56,375 bases of DNA from an uncultured Eubacteriales bacterium (GCA_900316415.1 ONCV01000010.1:1-56375), one strand, 5' to 3'; positions 34,233-44,488 are shown, counted from the stretch's first letter. Translations and numbers: made by a program. Notes: generated by a model from the sequence alone, not told the origin.

Positions 34233-35099
34233 ATGAAAGAATCCAGATCTGACGCCGTCTTCGCGGGGGTTCTGACAGCGATCATGATTCTCTTTGCGGT
34301 GGTGGCCCTGATTCCCCTGGTCAATGTGCTGTCCCTTTCTCTGAGTTCCAAGGTTCCGGTGGAGATGAACAGGGTCAACCTGCTCCCCGTGGGGCTCACG
34401 ACGGATTCCTGGAGTTATATTATCGGAAACGAAGCCATGTGGCGATCCTTCGGACTGACGGTATTTTCGACGGTGACCGGGGTGGTGCTGGCCCTTTTCC
34501 TGAACGCCATCATGGCCTATCCGCTTTCAAAGACCCGCTTCAAACCGGGCCGGACGATCATGATCCTGGTGGTCGGAACCATGATCTTCAAGGCGCCGAC
34601 CGTTCCGTACTTCCTGACGCTGCGGAGCTACGGCCTTTACAACAGCGTGCTGGTGCTGATTCTGCCGCATATCCTGAGCGCCTACAATCTGGCCATCATG
34701 CGGACGTTCTTCAAGCAATTCCCGTCGGAGGTGGAGGAAGCGGCGGAAATTGATGGCTGCGGAAGCTTTCAGACCCTGATCCGGATCGTCCTCCCTTCCT
34801 CCAAGGCGGTTCTGGCAACGGTGGGGCTCTTCTACGGGGTCGCGATCTGGAACCAGTTTCAGCATCCCATGATGTTCATTTCCAAGACGGAGCTGTATCC
34901 GCTGCAGCTGAAGATCCGTCAGCTGATCAATGCCGGCGGGGATATCACCGGCATGGTCGTTCGCTCCAACGTGAACTATAACGAGACCACCCTCGGCGCG
35001 GCCGCGGTCGTCTTCGCAATCGTTCCGGTGGTGGCGGTGTACCCCTGGCTTCAGAAATACTTTGCCAAGGGCGCCATGCTGGGATCCGTGAAGGGATAA
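34233..35099 (+). CDS. Sugar ABC transporter permease, LplC-like (second importer)
   Basis: A 288-residue partner permease starting immediately after the preceding stop codon (TAAATG), so translation is probably coupled. It contains an EAA-type loop (EVEEAAEIDGCGSFQTLIR) and ends KYFAKGAMLGSVKG, as in the other two LplC-like proteins of this window. Substrate is unknown. Confidence 0.93.
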   Translation: MKESRSDAVFAGVLTAIMILFAVVALIPLVNVLSLSLSSKVPVEMNRVNLLPVGLTTDSWSYIIGNEAMWRSFGLTVFSTVTGVVLALFLNAIMAYPLSKTRFKPGRTIMILVVGTMIFKAPTVPYFLTLRSYGLYNSVLVLILPHILSAYNLAIMRTFFKQFPSEVEEAAEIDGCGSFQTLIRIVLPSSKAVLATVGLFYGVAIWNQFQHPMMFISKTELYPLQLKIRQLINAGGDITGMVVRSNVNYNETTLGAAAVVFAIVPVVAVYPWLQKYFAKGAMLGSVKG

Positions 35100-35273
35100 A
35101 CCAGTCAATCGGACAGAAAAAGGGGGAATGCGCGGGAGAAGACCGGGCGGATGACCCGGGAAAGACATGTCGGGACTGGAAACAATACAGGAAAACAGAG
35201 AACAAAAACGACTGGGGCGGGAACGGATCGCAGCATCCTTCCGGCCCGACGAAGAAAAGGAGAGGCGCGAAGC

Positions 35274-36800
35274 ATGAAAAAGGCAATCATCTCCCTGGTT
35301 CTGGCAGCAGTGATGCTGTTCACCATGACCGCGGCGGTCGCCGAAACCGCCCCCGAATATCCGGACATCGAGATCTGGAGCAACAACAACGGTTATCTGG
35401 CCGTCGAAATCGGCGGACCGAGCTATACGTATTTCAAGGAACTGACCGGCGTCGGCATGTACCAGCCCTATGTGGAATGGAACGGCGGCACCACCTATCA
35501 GGAGCAGCTGAACCTCCGCATCGCTGCCAATGAGATGCCGGATCTGTTCATCCCGGTCAACGGCATGGAGACCGAGCTGATCAAGGCCGGCGCCATCCTG
35601 GACCTGACGGATCTGCTGCCCGAAAAGGCGCCGCATCTGTACGAGGCGATTCCGGAAGCGGTGTGGGATATCGTCAGGGCCAATGACCCCACCGGCGAGG
35701 GACGGATCTACTATGTTCCTTCCGTGCTGACCTTTGCCCGCAGCGGCGGCATCATTCGTCAGGACTGGCTGGACAATCTGAACATGAGCATGCCCACGAC
35801 CCAGGAAGAATTCGTGGAAGTGCTCCGGGCCTTCAAGACGAAGGATCCCAATGGCAACGGCGAGGCGGATGAGATTCCCACGGGCGGACGCGCGGAAGCC
35901 AGATGGATGGACTATCTCTTCAGCATGTACGGCGTGGCCAGCTGGGAAGGCTATCCCCAGTGGGATCTGTATGACGGCGAGCTGACCTATTCCGCGGTGA
36001 CGCCGAACATGAAGGCCGCGCTGGAGTGGATCGCTTCCCTGTATGCGGAAGGCCTGCTGGATCCGGAAACGCTGCTGAACGACAAGGCCGCCTGGGACGG
36101 CAAGATTAATTCCGGCCGGGTCGGCGTCTATCATCACTGGGCGCAGGCTTCCTATGAATATGCCGAGAATATCGAAGCCTCGACCGGCGTCAAGGCGAAG
36201 CTGGTTCTGATGCCACCGATCAGCGCCGAAGGCTTTGAGGGATTCTACACCGCGCTGCAGATCGGCAGCCCCCAGTGGGTTGCGGCCTATACCACGGACG
36301 AGAAGAAAATCGACGCCGTGATGCGCGCGCTGGATTGCTACGGAAACAGCGAGATGCGGCAGCAGTTTGTGCTGGGCGTGCCCGGCATGCACTGCGAATA
36401 TGACGAGAACGGCGTCGGACACCGGCTGCCCCTGGATATGCAGCACATGGAAAACTACATCTTCCATCCCGACGAAACCCTGGCCACCGTCGAATCCACC
36501 AAGGAAGCGCTGATGCTGATCCGCTCCGAGGACACCGCGTGGGCCGTGGATCAGTCCATCGAGAACCTGGAGAACATGGCTGGCTACGGCAAGGCCATCG
36601 CCGGGGACGGAATTCCGAACAGCATTTACACCGACTATCAGGACATCCAGAACCGGACCCTTTACGCCCAGTACGCGTCGAAGATCATCACCGGCGAGTA
36701 TCCCATCGAGAAGTTTGACGAATTCGTTGAAAAATGGTATGCTTCCGGTGGCCAGACCGTTACCGAGCGCGCCCGGGAATGGTACGCGAAAATGAAATGA
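35274..36800 (+). CDS. Secreted sugar-binding protein (second importer)
   Basis: A 508-residue solute-binding protein with a type I signal peptide (about 1-23, ending AVAET) and no lipobox. The ATG at 35274 is chosen because AAAAGGAG precedes it and the signal peptide begins there. A segment near residues 190-200 (KTKDPNGNGEADEIP) is an EF-hand-like Ca-binding loop known in this binding-protein family. It should feed the permeases at 33291-35099 and may present ligand to the sensor kinase that follows. Confidence 0.92.
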   Translation: MKKAIISLVLAAVMLFTMTAAVAETAPEYPDIEIWSNNNGYLAVEIGGPSYTYFKELTGVGMYQPYVEWNGGTTYQEQLNLRIAANEMPDLFIPVNGMETELIKAGAILDLTDLLPEKAPHLYEAIPEAVWDIVRANDPTGEGRIYYVPSVLTFARSGGIIRQDWLDNLNMSMPTTQEEFVEVLRAFKTKDPNGNGEADEIPTGGRAEARWMDYLFSMYGVASWEGYPQWDLYDGELTYSAVTPNMKAALEWIASLYAEGLLDPETLLNDKAAWDGKINSGRVGVYHHWAQASYEYAENIEASTGVKAKLVLMPPISAEGFEGFYTALQIGSPQWVAAYTTDEKKIDAVMRALDCYGNSEMRQQFVLGVPGMHCEYDENGVGHRLPLDMQHMENYIFHPDETLATVESTKEALMLIRSEDTAWAVDQSIENLENMAGYGKAIAGDGIPNSIYTDYQDIQNRTLYAQYASKIITGEYPIEKFDEFVEKWYASGGQTVTERAREWYAKMK

Positions 36801-36840
36801 TCCAAAGGATTCCTTCGGGAAAGCCTGACGGATAACCCCA

Positions 36841-36866
36841 GGGGGCAGCGATCGTGCGTTGCCCCC
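36841..36866 (+). terminator. Weak hairpin between binding-protein and kinase genes
   Basis: GGGGGCAGCG pairs with CGTTGCCCCC (one G-U pair, loop ATCGTG) but only a poor U-run follows. It probably reduces, rather than blocks, read-through into the kinase genes. Confidence 0.45.
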
Positions 36867-36955
36867 TGTATCATTTCCCGGACAGCGCCTGCCGTGGTTC
36901 GGGAAAAGTCCCGCGCCGCGCCGCGGGGAAACGGAAAAGGAGGGAAAAGGCCGTG

Positions 36956-38809
36956 ATGGAACGAATCCGGGGAAAGCTGCGCCTTCGAAAGCTGACGGCC
37001 CGGCTCGTATTCGGGTATCTGCTGTCCAGCTTCATTCCCCTGATCATTCTGACGGTGACCATTTATGCCGTCTCCTCCCGTCAGCTGCAGCTGTCCGCCA
37101 TGGAATTTGCCACCGCCACCACCTCCCAGATTATCGAAAACCTGGATGCCCAGTACGATGAGTATGACCGGATTACCAAGTCCCTCCTGTATGACCGGGA
37201 GCTGCTGACGGCCCTGACGAAGACGGAGGATATCACCGTGTCCGGCCGGGCGGAACGGAACGAGCAGCTGCGGATGCTGCTGATGAAGGTGAAAACCCTG
37301 CAGCCCCGGCTGGTGAACGTGATGTTCCTGATGACCACGGGGGAGATCCTGACATACAACGAGCAGGGGTTGGTGGTCCGGAAGGAGCTCCTGACAGGAG
37401 CGGAATGGATGCAACGGATCCTCCGCTCCGAGGAAACGATCCAGTTCTCCGAGGTGCATGACCAGCACTACCTGGTGGGACGAATCCAGACCCAGGTCAT
37501 CACCGTGAGCCGGAAAATCTATGATTATCACCATCATTATGTCGGCATCCTGCTGATGGACCTGGATGCCGGGGACCTGTTCACCCTGGGGGAGGAATTT
37601 GCCGCCACCCGGAGCCGCTACAACATGCGGATCAATGTCAGCAGCATCAACGGCCTGCCGGTTTATGACTCGAATATGGCCGCCGGCCTCATCTCCCCGG
37701 AGGAGCTGGCCGCGCAGCTTTCCTCCGGGGAGCTTGCCTGGGATACCGGCGACGCCGTGGTTTACACCCAGCAATCCCTGAAGACAAACCTGCTGGTCCG
37801 CGTGGTTATCCCCCGGAGCCAGCTGCTCACCCGTATCAGCCTGGTGCGGGCCGTGGCGGCCGGTGCGTTCCTTCTCTGCCTGCTGATGATTGTGCTGTTC
37901 TCCCTGTTCCTTTCCCATTCCCTGAACCGGCCCATTCAGCTGATCCGGAAGCGAATGTCGGACGCGGAGCAGGGAAACTATCAGGAGATTGCCCTCCGGC
38001 CTTCCACCGAGGAATTATGCGATCTGGTGGACAGCTATAACCATATGATCTTTCGGATCCGCTGCCTGATCGAGGATGTCTATGTCGCGGAAATCCGGCA
38101 GCGGGATGCCCAGTATCTGGCGCTGCAGACCCAGATCAATCCCCATATGCTCTACAACACGCTGGAAGCCATCCGCATGAAGGCCATGATGCAGGGCGCC
38201 GATGATGTGGCGGACATGGTAAAGATCCTGAGCCGGATGTTCCGCAGCGTTCTCAGCCAGGGGTCGGGACAAACCCATACGCTGTCGGACGAAATTGAGT
38301 ATGCCCGGACGTTCCTGCAGATCCAGAACATCCGGAAACCGGATATGTTTTTCCTGTCCGTTGAAATTCCGGACAGCCTTATGAGCATTCCGGTCATTCC
38401 GGTCGTGATTCAGCCGGTCGTGGAGAATGCTGTCCGGCACGGTTTCCGGGGGCTGGCCTATCCCCTGCATATCCGGATCCGCGGGAAAAGGGATGCGGAC
38501 GGTCTCACCCTCTCCGTATCCGACGACGGGAAGGGAATGACCCCGGAGGCAATCCGGGACAGGAACCGGGAACTGATGGAGGAACGGATCGCCGGGGCGG
38601 ATCAGGACATCCGGCCCGACAGCACGGCCCCGGAGGAGGACCACGGCATCGGGCTGATCAACGTCCGGGACCGGCTGAAGCTCTATTACGGGGAGAAAGC
38701 CGGGATTCGCTTTTCCCGGGTTCCGGACTCCGATCCCTCCGCAGAATATGCCTACGTCCTGACCGTGGAGCTGTTCATTCCCGAAAAGAAAGGAGCGGAA
38801 GCGCCGTGA
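36956..38809 (+). CDS. Sensor histidine kinase, YesM-like
   Basis: A 617-residue membrane kinase with helices near 16-39 and 289-313 flanking an extracellular sensor, then HAMP. The His_kinase core has phosphoacceptor His397 in QINPHMLYNTLE; most relatives have Phe where Met follows the His. The ATPase motifs are VVENAVRHG (N box), DDGKGM and GIGLINVRDRL. It should phosphorylate the response regulator encoded next, with which it overlaps by 4 bases (GTGA). AAGGAGGG precedes; a GTG at 36953 is an equally placed alternative start. It likely controls the second importer. Confidence 0.92.
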   Translation: MERIRGKLRLRKLTARLVFGYLLSSFIPLIILTVTIYAVSSRQLQLSAMEFATATTSQIIENLDAQYDEYDRITKSLLYDRELLTALTKTEDITVSGRAERNEQLRMLLMKVKTLQPRLVNVMFLMTTGEILTYNEQGLVVRKELLTGAEWMQRILRSEETIQFSEVHDQHYLVGRIQTQVITVSRKIYDYHHHYVGILLMDLDAGDLFTLGEEFAATRSRYNMRINVSSINGLPVYDSNMAAGLISPEELAAQLSSGELAWDTGDAVVYTQQSLKTNLLVRVVIPRSQLLTRISLVRAVAAGAFLLCLLMIVLFSLFLSHSLNRPIQLIRKRMSDAEQGNYQEIALRPSTEELCDLVDSYNHMIFRIRCLIEDVYVAEIRQRDAQYLALQTQINPHMLYNTLEAIRMKAMMQGADDVADMVKILSRMFRSVLSQGSGQTHTLSDEIEYARTFLQIQNIRKPDMFFLSVEIPDSLMSIPVIPVVIQPVVENAVRHGFRGLAYPLHIRIRGKRDADGLTLSVSDDGKGMTPEAIRDRNRELMEERIAGADQDIRPDSTAPEEDHGIGLINVRDRLKLYYGEKAGIRFSRVPDSDPSAEYAYVLTVELFIPEKKGAEAP

Positions 38810-40389
38810 ATCAGATATTGATCGTGGATGACGAGCCCGTTATCCTGCTGGGGATTCAATACATGCTGGAGAAATACTGCCCGGAGTGCCGCGTGGCCGC
38901 GCTGGCGGTGGACGGGGAGGACGGGCTGCAGAAAATCCGGGATCTCCGGCCGGATATCGTCATCACGGATATCACCATGCCGCAGATGAACGGCCTGGAT
39001 CTGATCCGGAAGGCCCGGGAGGAGGGCTGCCGGGCCAGGTTCATTATTCTCAGCGGCTACAGCGATTTCAACTACGCCCGGCAGGCTGTTTCCCTGGGCG
39101 TGGAGGACTATATCACCAAACCCGTGGAGGAGCAGGAGCTGGTGGAGGTGATTCGCAGGGTCTGCCGGAGCATAGACGCCGGTAGGGCGACCGAAGCGGA
39201 GGAAGCGCTCAGAACGGAACAATACCGGCAGTACGTGCTGCGGGATGTGCTGGCGGGAAACAGAATGGACCGGGCGGAGAAGGCACAGAAGCTGTCCGCC
39301 GTCGGTTTTCCCATGTCCGGAGCCTCCTGCCTCTGCTTCTGCGTCTTCGTCCGGGAGGACGCCGGGCAGGAGTTTCCCGCGGCGGAGCTGGAAAAGGAAC
39401 TGGGCAGCCTGGCCGAATCCTGCCTGCCCTTCTGCCGGGATCGCTTCATCCTCCCGGACCTTCAGGACGTGAACTGCGTGCTGCTTCTGATGCCGGAGGA
39501 GATTCCGGAAAAGACCGTCCACAACTGTCTGGGCATGTTCCGGTACGCCTGCATGGAAAAGCTGAAACGGGATGTGTGGATCGGATGCAGCCGGGTTCAC
39601 CGGAATCCCGGGGATCTCTCCGAGACCTTCGAGGAAGCCCGGTGTGCGCTGAATTACCGGATTCTGCTGCGGGAGCCGGAGGTGATCCGGTATGAGCGCA
39701 TCAGCGAGCTGGAAGCCCGGGATCTTCAGCTGCCCAATGAGACGCTTTCCAGGCTGGAGGAGGCGGTCGATTCCATGGACGACGACGCCTGCCGCCGGGT
39801 GCTGGATCAGCTCTTCGACGAATGGCAGTCCCGGCCGGATATGACCCTGGAACAGGTCAAGCTGGTGTGCCTGAACATTCTCCTGACAGGGATCCGGAAG
39901 ATTCCCTTTGTGCAGTTCCAGCTCAACGAATATCTGGGAAAGAACCTGTTCTCCCTGGAAACGCTGTCCCATTTCGCGTCGCTGGATCAGCTGAAAAACT
40001 GGATCCTGAACGTGCTGAAGAGCATGAACGAGCTGATGCTGAACACGCCCGCCGGGGAATCCCTGGACGTGATCGAGGAAAGCAAGAAATACATCCGGGC
40101 ACATTTCACGGAGGAAATCAGCCTGAAGGACATCGCGGATCGGTTTTTTATCAATTCGTCCTATTTCAGCACGCTGTTCAAGAAGCGCACCGGCCAGAAC
40201 TATCAGGCCTATGTCACGAAGCTGCGGGTCGAGCTGGCCAGAAAGCTGCTGGCTGATTCGCGGATGCGGATCTATGAAATCTGCGAGACCGTCGGGTATT
40301 CGGACATGAAGCATTTCAACCGGGTTTTCGAGCGGGAAACCGGAGTTCGCCCCGCCGACTATCGGAAATCCGTTCTCGGCGGTTCCTAG
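38806..40389 (+). CDS. Response regulator with AraC DNA-binding domain, YesN-like
   Basis: A 527-residue cytoplasmic regulator starting at GTG and overlapping the kinase stop. The receiver domain (1-120) has acidic DDE near the start, phosphoacceptor Asp55 (IVITDITMPQ) and the conserved Lys in YITKPV. A middle region of the YesN type precedes the C-terminal AraC domain (about 425-522: ISLKDIADRFFINSSYFSTLFKK, then IYEICETVGYSDMKHFNRVF). It should activate the importer operon upstream and possibly the GH3 gene on the opposite strand. Confidence 0.93.
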   Translation: MNQILIVDDEPVILLGIQYMLEKYCPECRVAALAVDGEDGLQKIRDLRPDIVITDITMPQMNGLDLIRKAREEGCRARFIILSGYSDFNYARQAVSLGVEDYITKPVEEQELVEVIRRVCRSIDAGRATEAEEALRTEQYRQYVLRDVLAGNRMDRAEKAQKLSAVGFPMSGASCLCFCVFVREDAGQEFPAAELEKELGSLAESCLPFCRDRFILPDLQDVNCVLLLMPEEIPEKTVHNCLGMFRYACMEKLKRDVWIGCSRVHRNPGDLSETFEEARCALNYRILLREPEVIRYERISELEARDLQLPNETLSRLEEAVDSMDDDACRRVLDQLFDEWQSRPDMTLEQVKLVCLNILLTGIRKIPFVQFQLNEYLGKNLFSLETLSHFASLDQLKNWILNVLKSMNELMLNTPAGESLDVIEESKKYIRAHFTEEISLKDIADRFFINSSYFSTLFKKRTGQNYQAYVTKLRVELARKLLADSRMRIYEICETVGYSDMKHFNRVFERETGVRPADYRKSVLGGS

Positions 40390-40403
40390 GCCGCCAAAGG
40401 AAA

Positions 40404-40447
40404 AGCCGGCCGCCTCCCGGAAAAGGGAGACGGCCGGCTGCTTTTTT
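40404..40447. terminator. Strong terminator between response-regulator and GH3 genes
   Basis: AGCCGGCCGCCTCCC (40404-40418) pairs over 15 bases with GGGAGACGGCCGGCT (40425-40439), with one mismatch or wobble, then GC and six Ts. On the minus strand it is followed by TTTTCCTTT, so it may work in both directions for these convergent genes. Confidence 0.88.
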
Positions 40448-40455
40448 GATCCGGA

Positions 40456-42864
40456 TTATTCCGCGGAAAGAGCCTCGGCCCAGAGCGGCCGGTTTCGTCC
40501 TTCGAGGATCTGATCCTTCAGAACGCGGAAGGAACCGCGGAGGGGAAGATCCGCGGAGGAGGATCCCACCATGACCTCCGCTTCGCCGGCTTCCGTTTTC
40601 CATTCCATCCGCCGATCCAGGAAGGCCAGGAAGCCGGGATTCAGGGAGAAGCGAACCTCGGTGCTTTCTCCCGGGGAGAGGGTGATCCGCCGGAAGCCGG
40701 CCAGTTCCTGCACCGGACGCGCCACGGAGGCGAAGCAGTCGCGCACATAGAGCTGCACCACCTCGGTTCCCGCCCGGCTGCCGGTGTTCTCCAGCGTGAA
40801 GGAAATTTCCAGCGGCTCGTCCGGCAGAACCTCCCGCCGGGAGAGCTTCAGGTCCCGGTAAGCAAATTGCGTATAGGACAGGCCGAATCCGAAGGGATAC
40901 CGGGGCGTATGCGGCGCGTCCACATAATTCTGGAAACCGATGGAGCCGGACTGATGCCAGCTGGATCCGTTGGGATGGTTATAGATCATGGGCAGCTGTC
41001 CCGCGTTGCAGGCGACCGTCACCGGCAGCCGGCCGGAGGGATTGTTCTCACCGGTCAGGGTGTCCGCAATCGCCTGCGCTCCGGTTTCGGACAGGGTCCA
41101 GGCTTCCAGGATGGCGTTCAGATGCCTGTCCGCCGCGTCGGAGGAGATCGGACGTCCGTTGAAGTGAATCCCGACCATGGGCTTCCCCAGGGCGGAAAGC
41201 TTCTCAATCAGCCGATCCTGGCAGGGAGGCAGGTTGATGTCCGTCGCGTCCACGCCCTCCGCCATGCTGGCCACGGAGCAGGAGCCGTATCTTCCGCCCA
41301 GGGTCATCAGGATCAGATCCGACTTTCGGGCGGCCTCCATCGCTTCCCCGTGACCCGAGCAGTCGTCCCCGGCCATGGGATATCCGCGAACCCAGGTGAT
41401 CTCGGCTTCCGGCAGCCGCAGGCGCAGCTCCTCCAGCAGACTCCGGCAGGAGGGCTGCTGCCGGCGGAAGATATTCAGGAAAAGCTCCGTATCCGCGCTC
41501 TGGATCTTTGTGCCCGGAATCGGCTCGTATTCCCCGCTCTGCCAGGGAAGCGCCTCTACCCCGCCCATGGTGTTCAGCCGGGCGTAGGTTCCCTCCGTCA
41601 TGGAAAGATGGGTATAACCGCCGAAGAAATACCGCGCATCCCCCGCGTGGCAGCCGATGAGGGCGATCCGCGGATGCGCTCCCCGCCGCAGGGGAAGAAT
41701 CCCGTCGTTCTTCAGCAGAACCTGTCCCTGTCGCGCAGCCTGCAGGGAGACTTCCCGCTGCTCCTTCCGCCGGAAATGACCGGACAGCGCTTCTCCCTCC
41801 AGCGCGAAGGGATGCTCAAAGAGCCCCATCCGGAATTTTGCCGTCAGCACGCGGAGAACCGATTCGTTCAGCAGGGCCATGCCATCCGGCCGGGCACGCA
41901 GGATCTCCAGCATGCTCCGGCTGTAGCACGAAACGCTGGGAGTTTCCTGATCCACGCCTGCCTCGAGTCCCCAGATTCCCGCCTCTTCCAGGCTCGCGGC
42001 CAGGTACTGCTGGGTGTTCATGTTCTCGAGACCGCAGTAGTCGGACACCACCAGACCGTCAAAGCCCATTTCCTCCCGCAGGATTTCGCGGAGAAGATGC
42101 GCGTTCCCATGGGCGGGCAGACCGTTGATCAGGCAATAGCAGGGCATGACGCCCTTCAGGCCGGCCGTCGTGATCGCGGCCTGAAAACCCTTGGTATAAA
42201 TCTCCCGCAGGGAGCGCTCCGAGATATCCACCCAGGCGCCGTGGATTCCGCCCGCGCCGCGGTGAAAGGCGGCGAAATGCTTTGCCACGGCTTCCGGATG
42301 CCGCCCGTCGACGGCGGTTTTCTGAATTCCCCGGGTGTAGGCGGAGCCCATCTGTCCCACCAGCACGGGATCCTCCCCGTAGCTTTCTCCCATCCGGCCC
42401 AGGCGGGGATCGGAGGCGATATCCAGCACGGGAGCGAAAACCTGGGTGACGCCGCAGGCGGCCTCCTGCTCACCTACGATTTCGCCGATCCTTTCCTCCA
42501 GCTCCGGGTCAAAGCCGGCCCCCCGGGCGATTCCGGAGGGAAAGGAGGTGGAATCCTGCAGCATGGGGCCGCAGATGCCTTCCATATGGAAAATGGCCGG
42601 GATATGATGCGGACTGCGCTCCATGATTTTCCGCTGCGCCTTCCGCTGAAACGCCGCGGCCTCCTCCAGCGTCAGGCATTCCCGCATGCGCAGCGCACTG
42701 ACGTCGCCCACGCCCAGGGGGCATTGCTCCGCGATCATGCCGTCATCGGGGATCCGGGCAAACAGGCATTGCAGCTGGGTCAGCTTTTCCTCATCGCCCA
42801 TCTCCGCCAGCAGCAGGGCGGCGCGCTTTTCCGGCGTTCCTTCCGGATTCATCCAGTCATTCAT
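40456..42864 (-). CDS. GH3 beta-glycosidase
   Basis: An 802-residue retaining glycosidase with the usual GH3 layout. The TIM-barrel domain (about 10-330) has FAPVLDIASDPRLGR, AKHF and nucleophile Asp275 in LVVSDYCG. The alpha/beta sandwich domain (about 380-620) is followed by an FnIII-like domain. It has no signal peptide, so it is cytoplasmic. Family members are beta-glucosidases, beta-xylosidases or N-acetylglucosaminidases. The sandwich domain argues against a NagZ-type enzyme, but the sugar is not decided. AAAGGAG sets the ATG at 42864. It is the only gene of its transcript visible on this strand before the terminator at 40404. Confidence 0.92.
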   Translation of the reverse strand: MNDWMNPEGTPEKRAALLLAEMGDEEKLTQLQCLFARIPDDGMIAEQCPLGVGDVSALRMRECLTLEEAAAFQRKAQRKIMERSPHHIPAIFHMEGICGPMLQDSTSFPSGIARGAGFDPELEERIGEIVGEQEAACGVTQVFAPVLDIASDPRLGRMGESYGEDPVLVGQMGSAYTRGIQKTAVDGRHPEAVAKHFAAFHRGAGGIHGAWVDISERSLREIYTKGFQAAITTAGLKGVMPCYCLINGLPAHGNAHLLREILREEMGFDGLVVSDYCGLENMNTQQYLAASLEEAGIWGLEAGVDQETPSVSCYSRSMLEILRARPDGMALLNESVLRVLTAKFRMGLFEHPFALEGEALSGHFRRKEQREVSLQAARQGQVLLKNDGILPLRRGAHPRIALIGCHAGDARYFFGGYTHLSMTEGTYARLNTMGGVEALPWQSGEYEPIPGTKIQSADTELFLNIFRRQQPSCRSLLEELRLRLPEAEITWVRGYPMAGDDCSGHGEAMEAARKSDLILMTLGGRYGSCSVASMAEGVDATDINLPPCQDRLIEKLSALGKPMVGIHFNGRPISSDAADRHLNAILEAWTLSETGAQAIADTLTGENNPSGRLPVTVACNAGQLPMIYNHPNGSSWHQSGSIGFQNYVDAPHTPRYPFGFGLSYTQFAYRDLKLSRREVLPDEPLEISFTLENTGSRAGTEVVQLYVRDCFASVARPVQELAGFRRITLSPGESTEVRFSLNPGFLAFLDRRMEWKTEAGEAEVMVGSSSADLPLRGSFRVLKDQILEGRNRPLWAEALSAE

Positions 42865-43052
42865 AGGCTTTCTCCTTTCTGACCGCATCGGGTCTTCAGC
42901 TGTTCTGTGCCATTATACCCGCTCCGGAGCCTCATGGAGAAGAGCTTTTTTTGCCGTGACGCATGGCGGGTTTTCCCCATCGGAACCGAAAAAACACCCG
43001 GTGAAACAAATTATCCCCCTGCGGACGGCACCTCCTCAGGGCGAAACGGCAG

Positions 43053-43079
43053 AAAAAAGACGCAGGCGTTTTGCCTGCG
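43053..43079 (-). terminator. Minus-strand terminator after the DUF3237-like gene
   Basis: Read on the minus strand, CGCAGGC-AAAAC-GCCTGCG is a perfect 7-bp stem followed by TCTTTTTT. It separates the DUF3237-like gene from the GH3 gene. Confidence 0.8.
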
Positions 43080-43121
43080 GCGAACGGATTATCAAGGGAA
43101 ATATTTGCGGCCCGGATCCTG

Positions 43122-43559
43122 TCAGGAGGGCCCCACCACATCAAACACCCAGATATCCACGCCCTTCTCCGTGCCATGAACTTCCGTCCGGAAACGCGGC
43201 TGGCTGAGGTAGGGAGCCAGGGCCTTGCTGTCCGTCAGAAACCGGGGACAGGCATGCAGCGGGGTTCCAGGCTGCCGGCCGGTCTGAAACCAGCCGCAGT
43301 TTTCCACGAACAGGGTGCAGGGGGTTCCTTCCCGGTCCGTGCCCCGGAAGGCATAGCGGGCACAGAGGCTGCGGATGCCGGCGGCATTCTCCTGCTGGAC
43401 ATCCACGGAGCCGGGCACGGTCTCCCCCGTGAAAAGCGGAGAATCCACCGTTGCATGAAAGGGAATTATGGTGGCCGCTTCCAGGCCGCATTTTACGTCG
43501 GTGATGTCGGCGGGATCAATGGTTACGTGAAACAGCATGATCGGTTCTTTTTCCTGCAT
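43122..43559 (-). CDS. DUF3237-like small beta-barrel protein
   Basis: A 145-residue cytoplasmic protein without signal peptide. The pattern PLFTGETVPGSVDVQ, ARYAFRGTDREG and LFVENCGWF fits the DUF3237 family of small beta-barrels, whose function is unknown. The ATG at 43559 has GGGAGG 8 bases upstream. It stands between GH3 and two secreted-protein genes and shares no obvious operon. Confidence 0.65.
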   Translation of the reverse strand: MQEKEPIMLFHVTIDPADITDVKCGLEAATIIPFHATVDSPLFTGETVPGSVDVQQENAAGIRSLCARYAFRGTDREGTPCTLFVENCGWFQTGRQPGTPLHACPRFLTDSKALAPYLSQPRFRTEVHGTEKGVDIWVFDVVGPS

Positions 43560-43945
43560 GGCGAAGACCTCCCTTGATGGAATGCATCGGGGCACGGGCA
43601 GCAGCGGTACATTCCTGCAGGGAATGCAAACAGCAGGCCGGATCCTTCGGATCGGCTGCTTTGTACAGATTCTTCCTGCGCTGTTGTATCACGGCTTTCC
43701 GCGTGCTCCGTCGGAAGTATGGTAACACAAAAACGGCGCGGCGGCAATGGGGGCAAGCCGGGGCGGCAGGGGCCCATCCTCCGGGCGGAGAGGGGAAAAA
43801 GCCCAAATATTGGCACAAAGTTTTCTTGCCCGAATACCGGCATTTTACTGCCAGCCCCCGGGGGAACATCGTATCAAAGAGTGTTCAGAGCAATTTGCCC
43901 TGACGGAAGAGAAGAAGGAAGCGCACGGCGCAGGAGGAAATGAAA
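43560..43945. other. Divergent intergenic region (386 bp)
   Basis: It separates the DUF3237-like gene (minus) from the small secreted-protein gene (plus). It has a 10-bp CCCCCGGGGG palindrome (43856-43865) and one weak candidate promoter (TTGGCA-17-AATACC). Open frames here lack ribosome sites and family features; I see no gene. Confidence 0.5.
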
Positions 43946-44488
43946 ATGAAGAAGGTTCTGGCAGTTCTGGCAGCTATCGTCATGGTCCTCGCGGCAACGG
44001 CCGCCTTTGCGGAAGAACCCCCGAAGTTCACCCTTTCCGGCGGGGTGGAGTTCAACATGGATATGGAGCAGGTGATGGAATGCCTGAAGACCCTGAATCT
44101 GAACAACCCCGAGATCGACCGGGAAAAGACCCGCGGGACGGTCGAGTTCTGGGAACTCGAGTATGAGGACGTCCACACCGGGGAAGGCTTCTTCTGCGAT
44201 CTGAAGTACATCTTTGTCGGCAACAGCCTGGTGGCGATTCACTGCGACATGGCGGACGGCACTTCCTACGAGGAGATCCGGAATCAGCTGACCGCTTACG
44301 GCGAAGCGGTTCCCTTCGACGCCGCGACCATCGGCAACGCGAAGTACGTGATCGATGACGACGGAGATCTGAAGGACTGCAAGGAAATGATCGCGGCCAA
44401 CGGCGCGACCATCGTTCTGGAGCAGGACCACGACGGGGATATCGACATCACGATCCTGGATCCCACGGCCGCCTATATCAACAACTGA
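43946..44488 (+). CDS. Small secreted protein, unknown function
   Basis: A 180-residue exported protein. The signal peptide (1-22, ending AFAEE) is followed by an alpha/beta domain with an acidic C-terminus (IDDDGDLKDC, DHDGDIDITILD). The repeated DxDGD-like motifs may bind calcium. I do not recognise the family. AGGAGG lies 8 bases before the ATG at 43946; another ATG six bases earlier is too close to it. It is followed by a terminator and another secreted-protein gene. Confidence 0.78.
   Translation: MKKVLAVLAAIVMVLAATAAFAEEPPKFTLSGGVEFNMDMEQVMECLKTLNLNNPEIDREKTRGTVEFWELEYEDVHTGEGFFCDLKYIFVGNSLVAIHCDMADGTSYEEIRNQLTAYGEAVPFDAATIGNAKYVIDDDGDLKDCKEMIAANGATIVLEQDHDGDIDITILDPTAAYINN

Noticed and set aside
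43516..43869. Short open frames on both strands in the 43.5-43.9 kb gap
   Set aside because: They overlap each other, lack ribosome sites and carry no recognisable domain or signal peptide.
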